Source: Anaerolineae bacterium
GTDB lineage: Bacteria > Chloroflexota > Anaerolineae > B4-G1 > SLSP01
DNA: 6,372 nt
Assembly (NCBI GenBank): GCA_016934645.1
Contig: JAFGSL010000011.1
Location: 1 to 6,372 of the forward strand
Direction: 5' to 3'
Positions 4,401 through 6,372 of the stretch are shown here, in pieces. A program made the translations under genes and the position numbers. The stretch's first letter is position 1. Every line of letters begins with the position of its first letter. The notes beneath the pieces were generated by a model. It saw only the letters and a program-made list of their open reading frames with translations, searched no databases and was not told the origin of the DNA.

Positions 4401-6372
4401 TTCGTGTTCACATCCACGGGCGGGACAGACTCCATATGCATCAGCAGCTCGTTATCCTGCATGTTGGTCCATTGCGCGCCGGCAGAGGTGTCGTTTCTAT
4501 CCGGCAGCGGGAAAACACGCCCGCTGAAGTCGAAGATGGTGAGCGCCTGCGCTGTGGAGTTCCAGTCTGTGCCGTGATGCACGCAGCCGCCGCAGTTGTT
4601 CGCGCTGAAGCCCGATGCGCCGGCGTCGCGGTAGTTGTTCGGGTTCACAGGCGTGATTTGCGCCTGCATGCCCTCCGGCAGGATATCGACGATTTTCACG
4701 TCGATGGCCGGCGATGGTCCGGTGTTGGTCGCCGTAAAGACGTAGGTGACGGTGTCGGTGGCCTCGGCTTCGCTGGTATTGGCGGATTTGACGAGCGCGA
4801 GATCGACCAGCGGGTATTCCCCACGGTAGATGTCCCAGTTGGCGACGAACGCCATCTGCGTGCCGTCGGCGCTGAGCGCCGGGAAGGCGTGTTGGACGGG
4901 GGCGTTTTCGGCGATGTCGCGCCCCTCGATGGTGTCGTAAAGGTGTAACTTTTGGTCGGCGGTGGAGATGTAGGCAATCCGCCCGCCGTCAGTGCTGATG
5001 GTGGGGTAATCCTTCTCGCCGGGCGTTTGGGGAACCGCGTATACATCGATGATGGGTGGAAGGTTAGCATCGGCGGTGAGAGTGATGACGGCGAGTGCAA
5101 CGTGCCGGTCGTAGTTGGCGTTGTCGACGTCGTCGGGCCAATCATAGTCTGAAAGGAAGATGACGTTGAGCGCGGTTTCGGTGGGAGTTTTGCGCGCCAC
5201 AATAGAAGGCTGCTCGTTCGTCATGCCTTCGGGCGTCTGCGTGACCTGGATGTAGCGTTTGACTTGATCGCTTTCCAGTTCCGCTACGAAAATCTCACGG
5301 TTGTTGTTCGGCGCGGCGTTGTTCCCTGGCACGAGGTCCTGGTCTGAAACGAAGGCGACGAAGCGCCCATCGCCGCTGATAGAGGGCTGGTCATTCGCGC
5401 CGACCGGTGTCACCACGCAGGTGTAGCCGACGTTCCAGGTAATGCCTTGTGTGCGGGTGATCTCGGCGACGAAGATGCCGATCCCTGGACGACGCTGCAT
5501 GTCATCGGTGAGATCGATGCTGGAAGCGAATGCGATGCGATGGCCGTTATCGCTCATTGAGGGGAGAATGCTCTCACCGCCTGTCGTGTTGGTGAGTTGT
5601 AGCAGTGAGACCTGACTGCCGTCGATTTCGGCCATGAAGATCTCGAAGTTGCGGTCGCGGTTTTTCTGCTCAAGTAATTGGCCGGTATTCGACAAGATCA
5701 CCTGTGCGCCGGTACTATTCGCCCCTAGCAGATCTTGATCAGAGAAGAAGGCGACGTGGTTGCCGGCCCCATTGATGCTGGGACCGAGGTTGAACCCGCC
5801 CAGGATGGTGCCCCGTGAATCGGTCAGTTGCAGGGGATAAGCCGTACCGTCTCTTGCCATAAAAATCTCGATGTTTCCGTCGGCGTTAGCCGCGCCGTGC
5901 CGTCCGGTAGACCAGAACGCGATGCGCGACCCGTCGTTGTTGATGGCCGGCTGGCTATCTACGCCGAGCGGCGAGTCGGTAACTTTAACGGTGTTCGGCG
6001 GCATGGTTACGGCGCTCGCGGCCTGGGGCGCGGCTGGCGCGTTGGCGCTGCGTGTCGGCGGCGTGCTTGCGGCGGCGGGTTCGTTGATAGGCGCACCCAC
6101 GACCGGCAATTCTGTCTCTGCGTCGGACGGCTGCGTTGGCGGTTCGCTGTACGCGATGACGCCACCGCGATAATTCTTGAGTACCAGTGGCAGGTAGATG
6201 CGTTTGTCGAGCGGGCGCGTCACACCGACGTACATCACCTGGCTGGCGAAGCCCGGTCGCGCCTCCGGGCATGCTTCTCCGTCGATGCGCACAGTCACGG
6301 TGTAGACGTTGATGGAGGCGTAAACGTGCGTGATCGGTTCGATGGTGGGCCAAATCAGACCCTCTTCAGATG
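1496..6372 (-). CDS. Large extracellular multidomain protein (propeller, split DUF11, two LamG, PKD-like, two IPT/TIG), 5' end outside window
   Basis: The frame is open from the right edge to a TAA at 1498-1496, giving 1624 visible residues (numbered from the codon at 6370-6368). No start or signal peptide is visible. Domains in order: a PKD-like tail (THVYASINVYTVTVRI, 14-29); IYLPLVLKNY (58-67), a segment I associate with Chloroflexota exported proteins; a Pro/Ala linker (76-127); seven TolB/WD40-like propeller repeats (139-514); the first half of a DUF11 domain (521-614, starting LVDLALVKSAN); LamG/concanavalin-like domain 1 (639-852) and 2 (918-1174); an RMLFQVRTC...LQYRTYM segment (1175-1250) common beside such lectin folds; a DUF11 second half (1251-1332); a PKD-like domain (1333-1429); and two IPT/TIG domains (1432-1525, 1527-1622). 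It stops directly after the last TIG strand, with no membrane helix, LPxTG or other sorting tail. No catalytic domain is recognisable. Surface binding of glycans or proteins is the likely role, by inference. The upstream missing part could hold an enzyme domain or more PKD domains. Confidence 0.9.
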   Translation of the reverse strand, partial: SEEGLIWPTIEPITHVYASINVYTVTVRIDGEACPEARPGFASQVMYVGVTRPLDKRIYLPLVLKNYRGGVIAYSEPPTQPSDAETELPVVGAPINEPAAASTPPTRSANAPAAPQAASAVTMPPNTVKVTDSPLGVDSQPAINNDGSRIAFWSTGRHGAANADGNIEIFMARDGTAYPLQLTDSRGTILGGFNLGPSINGAGNHVAFFSDQDLLGANSTGAQVILSNTGQLLEQKNRDRNFEIFMAEIDGSQVSLLQLTNTTGGESILPSMSDNGHRIAFASSIDLTDDMQRRPGIGIFVAEITRTQGITWNVGYTCVVTPVGANDQPSISGDGRFVAFVSDQDLVPGNNAAPNNNREIFVAELESDQVKRYIQVTQTPEGMTNEQPSIVARKTPTETALNVIFLSDYDWPDDVDNANYDRHVALAVITLTADANLPPIIDVYAVPQTPGEKDYPTISTDGGRIAYISTADQKLHLYDTIEGRDIAENAPVQHAFPALSADGTQMAFVANWDIYRGEYPLVDLALVKSANTSEAEATDTVTYVFTATNTGPSPAIDVKIVDILPEGMQAQITPVNPNNYRDAGASGFSANNCGGCVHHGTDWNSTAQALTIFDFSGRVFPLPDRNDTSAGAQWTNMQDNELLMHMESVPPVDVNTKNMNRAINVQGTPSVVSGKIGNALAFNGSAAVGVLDVLNTAGTGATASWMTWVRMDSTSPGGLMAEVESPWDGWGIDFPSSSQIRFRGSNHFNLILSLVTEKTVMITPQVGEWFHLAVTWRDSTAPNDIRIYINGREITGGGLQYPALDEFNIPINTLHIGRDQRGNFFRGALDEVAIFSRILTADEILAVYERQSPAYTAYFDSALMQETTGSNAWSTLAWYPSLPVGVELPDNGANWTISETQTLANSGYRYPTATLAMSGTMLLLHMNETSGATSFFDTSGVRDAQGYRNEAYCDGERCPQTTAGRFNGALRFDGSDDYIYVREPKDFAATEMTVMFWLRTQQSSGGLFQYSVTDSPSADDGKWRFQENEFTISGPGGLQVYLGGQIYNSAVAVNDGEWHHIAVTWDDAARTIAIYRDGVIAQTIASVITYTLTPPHNDGRFTARAVLGNRLGYTYEQGQECVWVWWEYFCYPTYVYSLKEVSQAPFDGTLDELAVFKRALNTDEVRAAYLRGTARMLFQVRTCATSACNGANEFFVGPGGLRHTYYTDEPDSSTPLWSLAGLPSLPYLQYRTYMDGFIPNHTPELITVTVRPRAECGTNAAKSVITCTLSTRESPLPVYETVGVHVPVYVTSNAFSAANLVDGQLAIQNQARILAVEADHYQANNTDSWPLTLKPISITAVSISPASPAWEVNQTGYLTATLTPGNTTPSVWYEWTAPLYGTQLYTVTTDWLNHTVAYSYTEVGTRTITVRARNTPGDVWQTASVLVKINHPKPHIDALTPNEADAYSPQLTITIDGDDFVDDGVTRVLWNGVPLATSNVINSTQMTALIPAANLTLGGGYPVTVRNAQAGLDTQISNAATITVYNRVPTVNNVTPVSTMINTATPVVINGDYFATSGAIVRLYRPNGTTVDLTPSAATRTQINVTIPGSNIQAAGYYSLTVQNPTPYRATGESTKLLFTVYNP
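1505..2077 (-). other. Tandem IPT/TIG domains at the C-terminus of the large protein
   Basis: Visible residues 1432-1525 and 1527-1622. Each starts with the family opening (PHIDALTPNEA and PTVNNVTPVS), has a central GDDF or GDYF turn (ITIDGDDFVDDG, VVINGDYFATSG), then a TQMTALIPA or TQINVTIPG strand and a final YPVTVRN or YSLTVQN strand. These Ig-like modules are usually spacers or binding units in surface proteins. Confidence 0.85.
2849..3619 (-). other. LamG / concanavalin A-like domain 2 of the large protein
   Basis: Visible residues 918-1174. It follows the same pattern as domain 1: MLLLHMNETSG, GRFNGALRFDGSDDYIYV, MTVMFWLRT, GEWHHIAVTWDD, IAIYRDGV, AVLGNRLG and FDGTLDELAVFKRALNTDEV. It is longer than domain 1 mainly because of a loop of about 30 residues at 1115-1145, rich in Trp and Tyr and carrying two cysteines. 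C953 and C958 near its start could form another disulfide. Confidence 0.87.
3815..4456 (-). other. LamG / concanavalin A-like domain 1 of the large protein
   Basis: Visible residues 639-852. The family pattern is seen as NELLMHME, then SGKIGNALAFNG, WMTWVRM, GEWFHLAVTWRD, IRIYINGREI, LHIGRD and RGALDEVAIFSRILTADEI. It has no cysteine. This beta-sandwich fold commonly binds carbohydrates or proteins; the ligand cannot be told from the sequence. Confidence 0.85.
4829..5956 (-). repeat. Seven TolB/WD40-like propeller repeats within the large protein
   Basis: Seven copies of the pattern P-[AST]-[ILM]-x3-G-x2-[IVM]-A-[FY] begin at visible residues of about 139, 195, 268, 327, 386, 454 and 495. 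Examples are SQPAINNDGSRIAFWS, DQPSISGDGRFVAFVSDQDL and AFPALSADGTQMAFVANWD. Several are followed by an EIFMA or EIFVAE strand and then QLT or QVT, as in PD40 repeats of TolB-like propellers. Spacing is 56-73 residues except the last, about 41. Copy five lacks the D-G turn and has a longer insert. Such propellers usually act as protein-interaction platforms. Confidence 0.85.

Noticed and set aside
4574..4594. CGGCVHH in the large protein as a heme c or metal site
   Set aside because: Heme c attachment needs C-x2-C-H; here a valine separates the second cysteine from the histidines. A local disulfide is a simpler reading.
4154..4948. 264-codon open frame on the plus strand
   Set aside because: It lies fully antisense to the LamG1/DUF11/propeller part of the large gene. 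Its product is an Arg/Gly/Val/Asp-rich string without domain patterns and it has no ribosome binding site of note. It is a by-product of high GC at third codon positions.
6296..6298. GTG as the start of the large minus-strand gene
   Set aside because: The frame stays open for 24 more codons to the window edge, and those codons encode the rest of a PKD-like tail (THVYASINVYTVTVRI). There is no Shine-Dalgarno sequence or signal peptide at the GTG.
1..6372. CRISPR array, insertion sequence, tRNA or defence or other novel gene system
   Set aside because: I saw no regularly spaced direct repeats, no transposase-like frame or terminal inverted repeats, no tRNA-like cloverleaf and no cluster of linked genes. 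The three genes diverge or converge and do not look functionally coupled.

Overview
The window holds three protein genes and the signals between them, at roughly 55-60% GC. The most likely source is a member of the Chloroflexota. The basis is a large extracellular-type protein carrying the segment IYLPLVLKNY next to a PKD-like tail, which I recall as very common in secreted proteins of that phylum, together with a zinc-ribbon class III cyclase of a type frequent there. This assignment is inference from recalled family patterns, not from a database search.

Layout. (1) Positions 1-435, minus strand: the first 145 codons of a soluble class III adenylate cyclase with an N-terminal zinc ribbon, cut by the left edge. 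(2) Positions 436-663: a 228-base divergent intergenic region. It carries a good promoter for the rightward gene, a dyad overlapping its -35 box, a small hairpin at the expected transcript start and a strong Shine-Dalgarno sequence. (3) Positions 664-1431, plus strand: a 255-residue multi-spanning TspO/MBR-related tryptophan-rich membrane protein. (4) Positions 1432-1495: a convergent intergenic region with a perfect 15-bp hairpin, probably a shared terminator. (5) Positions 1496-6372, minus strand: the last 1624 residues of a very large, probably exported mosaic protein, cut by the right edge. In order it has a PKD-like tail, a Pro/Ala linker, a seven-repeat TolB/WD40-like propeller, the first half of a DUF11 domain, two LamG domains, the second half of the DUF11 domain, a PKD-like domain and two IPT/TIG domains.

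The three genes are not an obvious operon: the first two diverge and the last two converge. I see no evidence that they act together. The architecture of the large protein suggests a surface or secreted protein for carbohydrate binding or adhesion, with no recognisable catalytic domain in the visible part. I found no RNA genes, mobile elements, CRISPR arrays or convincing new system. The most unusual points are the apparent insertion of a two-LamG module inside a DUF11 domain, a cysteine-bearing aromatic loop in the second LamG domain, and the dyad over the TspO-like promoter.
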